A DNA stretch of 64,000 bases from an uncultured Monoglobus sp. (lineage in GTDB: Bacteria > Bacillota > Clostridia > Monoglobales > Monoglobaceae), in assembly GCA_947624775.1 (NCBI GenBank), contig CANQLT010000002.1, positions 1 through 64,000 of the forward strand, written 5' to 3'. The notes beneath the pieces were generated by a model. That model saw only the letters and a list, made by a program, of their open reading frames with translations, searched no databases and was not told the origin of the DNA. Position 1 is the first letter of the stretch. Each line of letters starts with the position of its first letter. Shown here piece after piece: positions 1 through 10,418 of this stretch. The position numbers and the translations under genes are program-made.

Positions 1-147
1 GATCCGGTGCCTGTGTCGGCTGATCGGGTGCCTGTGTCGGCTGATCCGGTGCCTGTGTCGGCTGATCGGGTGCCTGTGTCGGCTGATCCGGTGCCTGCGT
101 GGGCTGGTCGGGTGCCTGTGTGGGCTGCTCAGGTGCCTCGGTTGCGG
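1..147 (-). repeat. 21-bp tandem repeat coding a PTQAPDQ linker
   Basis: Seven imperfect copies of a 21-bp unit run head to tail from base 1, each adding seven residues (PTQAPDQ type) to the reading frame of the SLH protein. The period is a multiple of three and the frame is kept, so this is a flexible, probably length-variable linker rather than a non-coding array. Confidence 0.85.
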
Positions 148-1655
148 GCGCCTGTGTGGGTGTCGGTATGGTTGAACCGTTTACAACGATCTCAAATTCA
201 ACCGTGCCCGCATCGGTCACGATCGAAACCTTGTGGCTTCCGTTGTAGAGCTTCGACAGGAAGTTGGGGCTGAACACAACGTCGTTGCCAACTATTGTGT
301 AATCCACACCTTCTTTAAGCTCGATCGACTGGCCGGCCTCATCGGTGCCGTTCCAAACAACGCTGTTTACTGTTATGTCTTTTCCGTCCTCGCTTACCAG
401 CTCGGCCTTAACTTCCGTGGGAGCTTCGGGATCGAATTCCTGCGTGGGATCTTTGATCGAAACCGTGGGAGCCTCAGACGGAGCCTCGGAAGCATCGGGA
501 GCGGGAGTAACGTCACCGGCATCTATAAAGCCGGCATATACGTTCAGATTGCCTGTGATTCGCTTTGTCGCAATGTTGATAAGTCCGTTTGCGCCGGCTT
601 TGTCGGCCAAGGCCTGGCTGCTGTACCAACCCGCGAAAGTCATGCCTTCTTTTTCGGGATCAGCGGGAATTTCAGCGTAGTTGTTTGATCTTACATAAAC
701 GCTGTCATACAGCTCGCCGTCAACATAGAAATTAACCACGTATGTGCGCGACGATGTGCCGCTGCCGCCGCCCGAACCGCCGTAGCCGTAGTTGGGGCTG
801 TATACGGAAACGCCGCTGTTGCCCGTTGTGGTGGTGTCGCTGCCCGTGCTTGTGATCTTCATGTTGGACGACAGATTCAGGATGTTGTTGCCAACCTGCG
901 AGTTTACGATATTGAGCTCGCCGCCCGCGGAAGGTGAAATAACAACGCCGTTGGCAACCACGCCGTTCAGCGTAACGCCGCCCGACTTAACCATGATGAT
1001 GCCGCCGTAATAATCGGGGCCGTAGGTTCCGGGACCCGTTATGTAGAGCTTGATCATGTTGTCAAGTATCTTGACAAACTCGCCTCTGGCGATGTTGTCC
1101 TGAGGTCTGATCGTGCCGTCGGGATATCCGTTTACGTAACCTGCCGCTGTCATGGCTCCGATATAGCCGTTGGCGTACTCGGAAATGCCGGAATAGTCGG
1201 CATAGTTGGTGATGCCCGCCATGTTGTTTACCGGAGCGAGGCCGTAGGCTCTGCCCAGCATGGTCATGGCTTCCTCACGCGTCATGTTGGCTTCGGGCTG
1301 CATTGTGCCGTCGCCGTAGCCTGTCAATGTTCCGGCAGCCGCCAGCTTCAGTACCGCGTCGGCGTACCAGGCGTTTGAGTCAACGTCACTGTACGCGTTG
1401 GCGCCCGTCGCGGCGTAGCCTATAACGTTCTGCGTTACCTGAGCCACCTCGGCGCGAGTGATGAAATCATCCGGTCTGAAATAGCCGCCGTCGCCCTGGA
1501 TAACGTCATAGCCCGACCATTTGTCGATCACGCCTTCTGCCCAGTGGCCTGCTGTGTCGGCATAATTTGCCGCCGAAACGGTCACTGCGCCAAAGGTCGT
1601 GAGTACCATGGCGATCGCCAGAACAATTGAAAGTGTTCTTTTTAAGGTTCTCATA
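1..1655 (-). CDS. SLH-domain surface protein, N-terminal part (runs off the window)
   Basis: Only the N-terminal ~550 residues are present; the gene continues beyond base 1. The start ATG follows GGAGGG with good spacing. A signal peptide (MRTLKRTLSIVLAIAMVLTT, cleavage near VSA-AN) is followed by three S-layer-homology repeats (about residues 30-200) that should bind secondary cell-wall polysaccharide. Next come a Gly/Val-rich segment, an InlB_B/Flg_new-like repeat ending in FAGWY, an Ig-like segment, and a PTQAPDQ repeat linker at the window edge. The first ~230 residues are nearly identical to those of the pectinesterase protein just upstream on the same strand, so the two are recent paralogues. 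The catalytic part, if any, lies outside the window, so its function is unknown. Confidence 0.9.
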
Positions 1656-1735
1656 AAAACCCTCCTTTGTTTGTTTTTGTATATTTTAATTTTATTTTTT
1701 TGCATAGTAAAAATAGTTACAAATATGTAATTTAT

Positions 1736-1764
1736 ATTCTAACATATAATACACAAAAAATCAA
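1736..1764 (-). promoter_or_regulatory. Promoter of the first SLH gene
   Basis: On the minus strand TTGATT (1759-1764) and TAGAAT (1736-1741) are separated by 17 bp, about 80 bp upstream of the SLH gene start, in a very AT-rich gap. The second SLH gene thus appears to be transcribed on its own rather than by read-through. Confidence 0.55.
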
Positions 1765-1812
1765 TTGATTTTTAGTCTTTTATTATTGTTTTTTTATCAA
1801 AAAAATTATAAA

Positions 1813-1842
1813 AATAAGGTACCGTGTTCGCGGTACCTTATT
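1813..1842 (-). terminator. Intrinsic terminator of the SLH-pectinesterase gene
   Basis: A perfect 12-bp stem (1813-1824 with 1831-1842) and a 6-nt loop begin 20 bp past the stop codon of the pectinesterase gene. Read on the minus strand the stem is followed by a U-rich stretch. Confidence 0.85.
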
Positions 1843-1861
1843 ATATTTTGTAATTCGGCTT

Positions 1862-4800
1862 TTAGAATTCCACGTTTACCTTTGTGTCGGCCGCGGGCAT
1901 CTCGAAGGTGTAATATCCGTCCTTGCCCTCAACGGGTTTAACTTCCGTTCCGGGGAGCGTAAGAACGCTCTTTGCCTTCGGGCTGGTCTTGATCATGATG
2001 GTCTCGCCGGGAGCCGCCATATAAGACTTGGCCAAATTCTCATCAGACGGCGCCGTGCCGTAGTTCGCGGGAGCCCAGTCTCCGAAATACTGCTCGGGTG
2101 TGGGCAGCGTGTAGCCGTTGGCGTCGTATTTGCCGTTGGGGTTATCGGCCGAAGCCGTGATATCCGTCGCGGGATCGCTTGCCTTGTAAACGCCGTTTAC
2201 CACATAGTATATAGCGTCGGAAGGTTGAGAGCTGCTCATCGAGGTCCAGCCTGTGGGCTTGTTAACTCCGTCACCTATCGTGGTGTTATCGAAGATAGTA
2301 ACGGTCTTGCCCTTGCCGCCCCAAGGTCTGCCCCAGTTGCCGCCTTTTCCGGCCTGCATACCCGAAGCGGGGTTCTTGGTGATCGTGCAGTTCTTGAAGT
2401 AGTAGCCCAGGTCTGTCTCGGCCGAGTTCTTGCAGGCCGTGATGTAGCCGCCGTTATCGGTGTCGCTCATGCCCTGCCATCTCAGCTCGCAGTTCTCGAA
2501 GTAGCAGTTGTCGCCGCCGCAGATGTAGTCGGTGTTGCCCGAGATCAGGCAGTCCTTAACGTACATTGACTTCGCGCCTGTTCCGAATGTATCCTGGCTG
2601 GATACGAACGAGCAGTTGTAAAGCTCGATCTCGCTGCCGCCCGCGAAGATCGCCGCGGCTCTCTCGTTGTAGGTCCTGTTGTTTACAGCAGTGTCGAGGT
2701 CATCTCTGAATACGCCTACCTTGGCGTCGCCGCCGCCGGGAGTTACGTGGTCGCTGAGCTCCTTCTCGGTAATGTACAGATTGAAGCTGCTCTGAGCGTC
2801 GATGTTCTCCATGTAGAAACCTCTGTTCAGAGTTCTTATGGTCGATCCCCAGTTGTTGACCGTCCACTGGCTCGTCTTGGCTACCGCGTAGTCGGCGCTG
2901 TACCAGCCCTGATAGGACTTGCCCTCGCCGGTCTCGGGATCGCCCGCGTCTGTCTGAGGCGCAGATGAATCATAAACGTAGCCTATACCGTAGTACCAGG
3001 TGATCAAAGGTCTCTTGTCGCTGTCCTTCTCGGCTGCAGCAGGATCCGCGGCCTTGAGAGCTATGTCGTCAATGTTGACATAGAGCTGCTCTTCATAGGT
3101 GCCGGGATCGATAACGATGTTAACCACCTGTCCGGGCTCTCTGCTCATCAGTCTTACCGCCGCGAGAGCCTCGCTGATCGACTTGTACTCCTTGTCGCTG
3201 CCGACCGTCAGAGTGTCTTTATAATCAAGCGCCGCGGGGCCGTCCTTCATCAGAAGGATGTTCTTGAACGGAGCCTGATCGCCTGCCAGGAACTGATAGC
3301 TTCCGGACAGAGGCGACAACGTGTATGCCTGACCGTCCGCCGTTGTGAGCGCGATGTCATATGTCTCGTTGGACATCAGCGTCGCCTTGTATGTGCCGTC
3401 CGCCGCTACATCGGCTGTGGCATAAGGCTCGGCCGCGCCCTGCTTGGTGAATGTCAGCTTGGCGCCTATAGCCGCGTCGTAATCATATACGGGTGTAAGC
3501 AGATCGTGTGACGAGATCGTCGAAACCTTACCGCTTACTTCCGCGTCCGCAATAAGAACGAATGTGAGATCCATTTCCTGATTATATCTGTTCTGCTCGA
3601 TCGATATGTGCTGGCCTTCGATAGTTGTGCAAACATCGCTCTCGCCCTCGACTGTCGCGGTAAAGGTCTTGCCCTTGGGCAGTTTTACCATATAGTCGTC
3701 CGCAAAGGGAACAGTGTATGTCTCGCTCGGGTCGTCGTCGTTTGTGAATACTATGTTCTTGTCCGTAAAGTCACGGCCGGTCTGGTTCATGATAGAACCT
3801 GACAGCCACTTCTCGGGAGTCTCCTCGTAGTACTCGATAAATATCGCGTACAGGTTCTTGTTGGAGCCGCCGCCGTAGGTGTAAACGGGCTTACCGCTCG
3901 CCGCCTGCGCCGCTGTCATGTCGTATGTCACCGCTGTTGCGCCGGTCTCGGAGGCCTTTGAGGAAACAACCTCGGGTGTTCCGTCGCCGTCCGCGTCATA
4001 GGCGATGTTCTGGGTCCTGCCGGCTGAGCCGTGACCGTCGAACACTACCGTGACCGTGCAAGCACAAGGCTCGGGAATGATTGAAACATAGAGCTTCTCT
4101 GTGCTGCCGCTGCCGCCTCTCAGCGAGCCGGTTAAAGTATATTCCTGTCCATTGGCGTGGGTGTACTTAACGCTTCTGCTCGCGTCATATGTGTATCCGG
4201 GGCCTACAACGGCGCCGTCAACGTTTTCAACGGGAGCGGTGTCGGCTGTCTTGTAATTAGCCAGCGCGCTCTTGACCGCTTGGTTATCAAGCTTCCAGAA
4301 CTTATCCGCGGGGATTCCGCCGGGTTCACTTGACGCCGCGGGCTCGGTTGAAGCCGCGGGCTCGTCAGCCGCAGCAACCGCGGAAGCCGCAGCAGGTGAG
4401 AATACTATCGCGTAGTAGCTCGTGTTGTTGTCGCTGTAGATCTGAACGGTGTCGCCTGTAAACACGCCTGTCTTGGTGAATACGGGCAGATTGTCCGCGT
4501 CCTCTTCTTTTGTCTTGATAACAGTATATTTTGCAACATCACTGCCGTTGATCGCGAAAGTTATGTTTGCGTCGGTGTCGCTTCCGCCGCTTCTCGCGTA
4601 CAGTGTTATGGTTCCGTCAAACGGAGCTTTGAACTCAAAGCACTTGTCCTTAACGTCCTCGCCGGTCTCCTCGTTCGGGGTTATGCTGCCCCTGCCCTGA
4701 GACTTGATCATGCGGGTGAAGCTTGCGCCGTCGGAGAAAGTTCTGTTGCTGGGCTGGTTGGCGTTCAGCGAGGGCTTTGTGCCCAAATCGGATACCGAAT

Positions 4801-7800
4801 AATATGTCAGTCCGTTTACGTCAACGATAGACTCGGGACCGACGTTGTATCTGTCGATCTCGCCGGCATCGTTCTTGTGGTCGCCCTCGGGGAACATTGT
4901 GGTGTTCACCGTGCCGTCGGCGTTAACGAAGGGCTCCTTGCCGAAATCCCAAACGATCGAGCCTTCGGGATAGTTGTTACCTTCCGCGGGCTCTTGAGTT
5001 CCGGGAGTTTCTGCGGGAGGCGCCGCTGTGGGTGCCTCTGTGGGAGCCTCTGTCGCGGGTGCCGCTGTGGGCTCAGCCGGTGCTGCCGTAGGCGCCTCTG
5101 TGGGAGCAGGTTCCTCGGCGCTGTCGGGAACAACTATCCACGCGTCGCCCTCTCCGGTGATGTCGCCTATCGAGACTTCGTATTTGCTCGGTGCGCCGCC
5201 GGTGTATGTTACTTCAACCTTTACGTCCTGAGCGGGCATCGTGAAGGAATTGCCGCTTACGGAAATATCCTTGCCGTCAGCGCCCGTTACCTTGATAGTG
5301 GGTACCGCGCCCGCAACCGCGGGTGTGCCGCTGTATGTAACCGTCGCGCCTTCCTCGAACTGATATACCGTCGTTCCGGGCTCAGCCGTCGCGGGTGCCT
5401 GTGTGGGCTCCGCGGGAGCGTTTGTGGGCTCCGCCGGTGCCTGTGTGGGTTCAACCGAGCCGCCGCCTGCGGGTGTGAAGCTCAGAGCTGTCAGCCAGAA
5501 TCCGTTTGTGCTGCCCTTGCCGCCTACCTGGATCGTCTCGCCTGCCTTCAGGTCGTACGAGAAGTCTTTGCTAAGCTCTTCGGGCGTTACTGTGGTGTAT
5601 GCCTCGTTTGTTGCCTCTTTTGAACCTACCTTGATCAATACCGATCTGGGACTATCATCCTTCTTAGAGGGATCTTTTACTCCGTCGTTTACAACCGCTG
5701 CTCCCGAAGAATGGATAGTAAATGCGATCTTTCCGTCTGTCTCGGCCTTATACTTGAAGTACCAGCTGCCGCTGCCGCCAAGGTTCAGATATGTTGTCTT
5801 TCCATCATTTACCTTTTCATTTGTGGCAACCGTTATCTTCTTGCCTGCCGCGCCGCAGATCGTGATTCCGTCAACCGTCTGCTCGGTGGCAACCTCTTTG
5901 CCTTCGCCCGTAAACTCAGCCCATGCCTCGGATGAGAAATCCCATACCTTGGTCTCGCCGCCGACTGCCGGAGGATTATCCGGTGCCTGTGTGGGCTCTG
6001 CCGGTGCTGCTGTGGGCTCTGTGGGTGCCTGGGTGGGCTCCGCAGGTGCCGCTGTGGGCTGCTCGGGTTCTGTTGAACTGCCGTCGTCCTTGATAAACGT
6101 GAACGCAATGACCGTTCCTGTTCCGGCTGTACCGTCAAACCAGAAGTATACAATGTCGCCCGCTTTGGCGCTGTATGTTTCGGGCACTATAACATCGTCG
6201 TTTCTGTCCGCGCTGTACGAAAGTACCTTCTTTGTCGGGTTGTCGAGACCGAGTCCCGTCTGAGCGTTAATGCTCATATCGAGCACCCCGCTGCCGCCCG
6301 ACTGGCCGGCTCTTACCTGGATCTTGCAGTCATAGGGAGCGCAAACCGCTACAACGTTGTTGAGGTCAACTTCCCATCCTTCATCTTTCATTGTGCCTGT
6401 TCTCAGGATAATTCTGCCGCCGTCATAGGTCTTCGCGGTTCCGAGCTTGGGAGCCGTGCCCTCGTCCTTTCTGTATACGGTAATGTTCTTGTTGCCGAAC
6501 GTTGATTTATACGAAATCTCGCCGCTGTCGGGTTTGGTAAAGCTTATCTCCAGATTGTCGTCAACGTACTGCTCGCGTATATACTTGTAAAGACCATCGG
6601 TATCCTCAACGGGTGTCAGTTCCGCAGCCTCGGCTGTCGCGTCGGAAGCGGACGCCGCGGGTATAAACTCGTAGCCGTAGATCGTGCCGGTCGTGCCGCC
6701 CGCCCAGAGGCCGTAGAGCTTATCCTTGCTGAGGTTCCATGTCTTTGTGCCGTAGCCGTAATCCTGGGCCTCGGTTATTGTTTCGATATTCTCCGAAGCG
6801 CAGGGAACCGTTCCGGTTGTCTCGTCGGCAAGTTTGGTGTCTTTGCCGCCGTCGGGAGTAAAGTCGGTGGTCTTGCTTTCGGGCTGACGTCTGTAATAGA
6901 TCTTGAATACGCCGTCAACATGAGGCGTTATCTCAAGAATCGTGCAGTTAAAGCTTGAAGGCGTGCCGTCTTCATTCGTGGCGCCGGTGGAGGCAAAGAA
7001 TGTCAGATCGCTTACCGACTTCGGCTTGGAATTCTGGCTTCTTACTCTCAGGAAGCTTGTGCTGTCGAATTCTTTGCCGCCTATTGTCAGGGTCTGGGGA
7101 TTTTTGTCCTCGCCGACCTCGCTGATATACTTGCTCACAACCGTAACATTGGCGTCGTCTGTCAGCTTTGTGCCCTCGCTTATAAGCGCGTTTTTGTCAA
7201 CAGTGTATGAACTCGATCCCTCGGGCGCGGGTGCCGCTGTGGCATCTGTCGAAGGAGCCTGCGTGGGCTCCGCGGGCGCCTGTGTGGGCTCCGCCGGACC
7301 GGGCTCAACCGAACCGCCGCCTGCGGGTGTGAAGCTCAGTGCCGGGAGATAGAAGCCGTTTGTGCCGCCCGCTACCTTGATGGTCTCGCCTGCCGCCAGA
7401 TCATACGAATAATCCTTCGTCAGTACTACCGGATCCGCGCTGCAATATGTGTCCTCTTTCTCTTTCTCTGTGCCCTTTGTTATCTTTATTGATCTTAACG
7501 TTGTGTCTCCGTCCTTCTTGTACGGTGAATCGCCCGACGCCTTTACCGTGAACTTGATAGTTCCGGCCTCGGTCGCCGTATATGAGAAGTAGCAGCTTCC
7601 CGACGCGCTGAGCTTAAGTCCGTCCTCCGCGCTTGTCGTGATGCTCTTTCCTCCCGTTACGCCCTTTACCGCTCCTACGGTTATGCCGTCTACAGTTTTC
7701 TGCGAAGCGGCATTTTCATCAAGCGTGAACGAGAAATCTTTCCACTCGCCCTCGGTGAAGTTCCATACCTTGCTCTCGCCGCCGACTGCCGGAGGATTAT

Positions 7801-9535
7801 CCGGTGCCTGTGTGGGCTCTGCCGGTGCTGCTGTGGGCTCCGCGGGTGCCTGTGTAGGCTCTTCCGGCGCCGCCGCTGCCAGAGTTCCCTCGCCGCCGTT
7901 TACTTTAAGGGTGGCGTTATAAAGCTTTGCGGGAGCCTGGGTCGCGGGTGCCTGTGTGGCGGGTGCCTGTGTGGCAGGTGCCTGAGTTGCGGGCGCCTGT
8001 GTAGGCTCCGCGGGTACCTCCGTTGCGGGCGCTTCCGTCGCGGGAGCTTCCGTTGCGGGAGCCGCCGTGGGAACCGCTACGCTCGAGCCGTTTACAACTA
8101 TATCAAACGAAACCGCTCCGGCATCAGTCATGATCTGGATATTGTGGGTTCCGTCATAGAGACTCGACAGGAATTCTTCGCTGAATTTAACGGTATTTCC
8201 TTCGATGGTGTAATCCTTGTCCTTTGTAAGCGTCACTGACTGAGCGGCCGCTTCTGTGCCTCCCCATACAACCGAATTAACGGTAACGTCTTTTCCGTCC
8301 TTGGTTACCAGCTCGGCTTTAACTTCCGTGGGAGCCGAGGGATCATACTCCTCAGAGGGATCCTTGATCGAAACCGTCGGCGCCTGTGTGGGAACCGCCG
8401 ATGTCGCGGTGAAGCCCGCATAATAGTCGGTCGTGCCTGTTACTCTTGTCTTTGAAGGATCAATGGGTTCAAGCGTGTCAGCCGCATTCGCATCCTCCTG
8501 TGACTCGTACCAGCCTACGAATACCTGATTCGCAGCCGTGGGGTCAACCGGAAGAGAAGCGCTGAGATACGAGTTGTACGCGGCTGTCTTTGTCGCGTAA
8601 AGCTCGCCGTCAACATAGAAGCGGATCGTGTAGTTTCTAACTCCGCTGCTTGAGCTGCCGCCGCCGTAGCTGCCGCCGTAATAGCCGCCTGCTATAACGC
8701 CGCTGAGCGATGTGCCGTTGCCCTGCTCGGAATTAACAGTCGCCGAATCCGAAAGATTGAGCACGCCGTTTGTGAGCTGAGCGTTGTTTGTGACAACGTC
8801 TCCCGATACCAGCGGAGAAACAACCGCCTTGTCAGCGATAACTCCGTTCAGAGTAACGCCGCCGGACTTAACCATAACGATTCCGCCGAAATAGCCGGGG
8901 CCGTAGGTTCCGGGACCTGTGATGTAGAGCTTGATCATGTTGTCAAGGATCTTAACGAACTCGCCTCTGGCGATGTTGTCCTTGGGTCTGATAGTGCCGT
9001 CGGGATAGCCGCCCACATAACCGGCCGCTGTCATGGCGCCGATGTAGCCCTGCGCATAATCCGATATGCTCGAATAGTCGGCATAATTGGTGATGCTCGC
9101 CATGTTGTTAACGGGCGCGAGGCCGTAGGCTCTGCTCAGCATGGTCATGGCTTCCTCACGGGTCATGTTGGCGTCGGGCGTCATTGTGCCGTCGCCGTTT
9201 CCGGTCAGAACGTCGGCCGCAACCAGCTTGAGGATCGCGTCGGTGTACCACGCGTTATCCGCAACGTCGATAAATGAATTTGGTGCCGATGTTACATAGC
9301 CGATAACGTTCTGCGTTATCTGCGCGACCTCGGCGCGTGTGATCGCGTCGTCGGGTCTGAAGTAACCGCCGTCGCCCTGGATCACGCCGTGACCCGACCA
9401 TGTGTCGATCACGCCCTCGGCCCAGTGACCGTTTGTGTCGGCGTATGTATTGGCCGAAACCGTCACAGCTCCGAAGGTTGTGAGTACCATAGCGATGGCA
9501 AGCACTAATGCCAAAGTTTTTCTTAAGGTTCTCAT
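1862..9535 (-). CDS. Giant SLH-anchored pectin methylesterase (CE8)
   Basis: A 2557-residue secreted protein. Signal peptide, then three SLH repeats (about residues 30-200) for wall anchoring, an InlB_B-like segment ending in FVGWY (about 320-370), and long Pro/Thr/Ala-rich linkers of PTQAPAE type. Two clearly homologous ~150-residue modules (about 590-740 and 1190-1360) begin KVWNF/KVWDF and end LSFTPAGGG; a third related one begins VWDFG near 1510. They look like carbohydrate-binding beta-sandwiches, which is inference. Residues ~2100-2450 form a right-handed beta-helix pectinesterase: SSQDTF near 2311, GNTDYICG near 2335 and WGRPWG near 2401 match the family's catalytic Gln/Asp, second Asp and Arg motifs. 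It should remove methyl esters from homogalacturonan at the cell surface. Start follows GGAGGG, as in its paralogue. Confidence 0.92.
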   Translation of the reverse strand: MRTLRKTLALVLAIAMVLTTFGAVTVSANTYADTNGHWAEGVIDTWSGHGVIQGDGGYFRPDDAITRAEVAQITQNVIGYVTSAPNSFIDVADNAWYTDAILKLVAADVLTGNGDGTMTPDANMTREEAMTMLSRAYGLAPVNNMASITNYADYSSISDYAQGYIGAMTAAGYVGGYPDGTIRPKDNIARGEFVKILDNMIKLYITGPGTYGPGYFGGIVMVKSGGVTLNGVIADKAVVSPLVSGDVVTNNAQLTNGVLNLSDSATVNSEQGNGTSLSGVIAGGYYGGSYGGGSSSSGVRNYTIRFYVDGELYATKTAAYNSYLSASLPVDPTAANQVFVGWYESQEDANAADTLEPIDPSKTRVTGTTDYYAGFTATSAVPTQAPTVSIKDPSEEYDPSAPTEVKAELVTKDGKDVTVNSVVWGGTEAAAQSVTLTKDKDYTIEGNTVKFSEEFLSSLYDGTHNIQIMTDAGAVSFDIVVNGSSVAVPTAAPATEAPATEAPATEVPAEPTQAPATQAPATQAPATQAPATQAPAKLYNATLKVNGGEGTLAAAAPEEPTQAPAEPTAAPAEPTQAPDNPPAVGGESKVWNFTEGEWKDFSFTLDENAASQKTVDGITVGAVKGVTGGKSITTSAEDGLKLSASGSCYFSYTATEAGTIKFTVKASGDSPYKKDGDTTLRSIKITKGTEKEKEDTYCSADPVVLTKDYSYDLAAGETIKVAGGTNGFYLPALSFTPAGGGSVEPGPAEPTQAPAEPTQAPSTDATAAPAPEGSSSYTVDKNALISEGTKLTDDANVTVVSKYISEVGEDKNPQTLTIGGKEFDSTSFLRVRSQNSKPKSVSDLTFFASTGATNEDGTPSSFNCTILEITPHVDGVFKIYYRRQPESKTTDFTPDGGKDTKLADETTGTVPCASENIETITEAQDYGYGTKTWNLSKDKLYGLWAGGTTGTIYGYEFIPAASASDATAEAAELTPVEDTDGLYKYIREQYVDDNLEISFTKPDSGEISYKSTFGNKNITVYRKDEGTAPKLGTAKTYDGGRIILRTGTMKDEGWEVDLNNVVAVCAPYDCKIQVRAGQSGGSGVLDMSINAQTGLGLDNPTKKVLSYSADRNDDVIVPETYSAKAGDIVYFWFDGTAGTGTVIAFTFIKDDGSSTEPEQPTAAPAEPTQAPTEPTAAPAEPTQAPDNPPAVGGETKVWDFSSEAWAEFTGEGKEVATEQTVDGITICGAAGKKITVATNEKVNDGKTTYLNLGGSGSWYFKYKAETDGKIAFTIHSSGAAVVNDGVKDPSKKDDSPRSVLIKVGSKEATNEAYTTVTPEELSKDFSYDLKAGETIQVGGKGSTNGFWLTALSFTPAGGGSVEPTQAPAEPTNAPAEPTQAPATAEPGTTVYQFEEGATVTYSGTPAVAGAVPTIKVTGADGKDISVSGNSFTMPAQDVKVEVTYTGGAPSKYEVSIGDITGEGDAWIVVPDSAEEPAPTEAPTAAPAEPTAAPATEAPTEAPTAAPPAETPGTQEPAEGNNYPEGSIVWDFGKEPFVNADGTVNTTMFPEGDHKNDAGEIDRYNVGPESIVDVNGLTYYSVSDLGTKPSLNANQPSNRTFSDGASFTRMIKSQGRGSITPNEETGEDVKDKCFEFKAPFDGTITLYARSGGSDTDANITFAINGSDVAKYTVIKTKEEDADNLPVFTKTGVFTGDTVQIYSDNNTSYYAIVFSPAAASAVAAADEPAASTEPAASSEPGGIPADKFWKLDNQAVKSALANYKTADTAPVENVDGAVVGPGYTYDASRSVKYTHANGQEYTLTGSLRGGSGSTEKLYVSIIPEPCACTVTVVFDGHGSAGRTQNIAYDADGDGTPEVVSSKASETGATAVTYDMTAAQAASGKPVYTYGGGSNKNLYAIFIEYYEETPEKWLSGSIMNQTGRDFTDKNIVFTNDDDPSETYTVPFADDYMVKLPKGKTFTATVEGESDVCTTIEGQHISIEQNRYNQEMDLTFVLIADAEVSGKVSTISSHDLLTPVYDYDAAIGAKLTFTKQGAAEPYATADVAADGTYKATLMSNETYDIALTTADGQAYTLSPLSGSYQFLAGDQAPFKNILLMKDGPAALDYKDTLTVGSDKEYKSISEALAAVRLMSREPGQVVNIVIDPGTYEEQLYVNIDDIALKAADPAAAEKDSDKRPLITWYYGIGYVYDSSAPQTDAGDPETGEGKSYQGWYSADYAVAKTSQWTVNNWGSTIRTLNRGFYMENIDAQSSFNLYITEKELSDHVTPGGGDAKVGVFRDDLDTAVNNRTYNERAAAIFAGGSEIELYNCSFVSSQDTFGTGAKSMYVKDCLISGNTDYICGGDNCYFENCELRWQGMSDTDNGGYITACKNSAETDLGYYFKNCTITKNPASGMQAGKGGNWGRPWGGKGKTVTIFDNTTIGDGVNKPTGWTSMSSSQPSDAIYYVVNGVYKASDPATDITASADNPNGKYDANGYTLPTPEQYFGDWAPANYGTAPSDENLAKSYMAAPGETIMIKTSPKAKSVLTLPGTEVKPVEGKDGYYTFEMPAADTKVNVEF

Positions 9536-9623
9536 AAAAACCCTCCTTAAATTAATAATAAAATTTTAATATTTTATACAAATATATTGTCCTTCCGGCA
9601 GCATACACCGCCACTTATTATAA

Positions 9624-9652
9624 ATTATACATCTTTTATTAAAAAAAGTCAA
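9624..9652 (-). promoter_or_regulatory. Promoter of the SLH-pectinesterase gene
   Basis: Minus strand TTGACT (9647-9652), 17-bp spacer, TATAAT (9624-9629), leaving a leader of about 80 nt. It lies back to back with the ruvA promoter. Confidence 0.75.
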
Positions 9653-9716
9653 TATGCTTTGTACAAAAATTTAAGCAAACGGCGGGTGGCGCGGCGAAAT
9701 TAATTTATTTTACCCC

Positions 9717-9745
9717 TTGATAAAATCTCACTCGTTTGGTATAAT
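9717..9745 (+). promoter_or_regulatory. Promoter of the ruvA-ruvB-metG operon
   Basis: TTGATA (9717-9722), 17-bp spacer, TATAAT (9740-9745), about 50 bp before the ruvA start. No other promoter is evident before metG. Confidence 0.75.
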
Positions 9746-9796
9746 ATGATGATGAAAGTTTTTAGGCCTTTATCAGATCAAACGGAGAAATAAAAC

Positions 9797-10384
9797 ATGC
9801 TTTATTATATTGAAGGAAAACTGGTTTTAAAAACCGATGATTGCGCGGTTATCGACTGCGGAGGCGTGGCCTACAGGCTGCGCATCACCGCGGCGACGCT
9901 TGACGCTCTCGGCGATGAGGGAAGCACCGCGCGGCTTTACACATACCTGAATATAAAAACCGCGTCGGACATATTCGCGCTGTACGGCTTTGCCACGATT
10001 GAGGAGCGCAATATTTTTGAGATGCTTCTCGGCGTCAGCGGGATTGGAGCCAAGACGGCGGTCAGCCTGCTTTCGAACATCTCGCCCTCCAAGCTGGTAC
10101 TGTGCGTAATGAGCGACGACGCGGCATATCTTTCAAAGCACACCCAGGGGCTGGGTCCCAAGGGCGCCAAACGCCTGATACTTGAGCTAAAAGACAAGCT
10201 CAAGGGCTACGACATAACACAAATCGCGGACGAGAGCACCGAGAGCGGCGCAACCCTCGAGGCGGTCTCGGCGCTGACAGCGCTGGGCTACTCGGGCGAG
10301 GAAGCGCGCAGAGCGGTCAGCGGAGCGCCTGAAGGCGCCTCGGTCGAAGATATAATAAAACACGGTCTCAAAAACCTGATATAA
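9797..10384 (+). CDS. ruvA: Holliday junction branch migration protein RuvA
   Basis: At 195 residues this is the usual RuvA length. RuvA tetramers bind four-way junctions and load the RuvB motors. Visible parts are an N-terminal OB fold (about 1-62), two helix-hairpin-helix motifs (GVSGIGAKTA and LGPKGAKRLILELKDKL) and the C-terminal three-helix domain that touches RuvB (ALTALGYSGEEARRAV). The ATG follows GGAG at good spacing. It is first in an operon with ruvB. No ruvC is seen in the window. Confidence 0.97.
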   Translation: MLYYIEGKLVLKTDDCAVIDCGGVAYRLRITAATLDALGDEGSTARLYTYLNIKTASDIFALYGFATIEERNIFEMLLGVSGIGAKTAVSLLSNISPSKLVLCVMSDDAAYLSKHTQGLGPKGAKRLILELKDKLKGYDITQIADESTESGATLEAVSALTALGYSGEEARRAVSGAPEGASVEDIIKHGLKNLI

Positions 10385-10418
10385 AATATTACCAATAAAA
10401 TAATACCAAAAGAAATGA

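Noticed and set aside
1-147. Regularly spaced 21-bp repeats that look array-like
   Set aside because: There are no unique spacers and the repeat keeps the SLH protein's frame, coding PTQAPDQ; it is a protein linker, not CRISPR.
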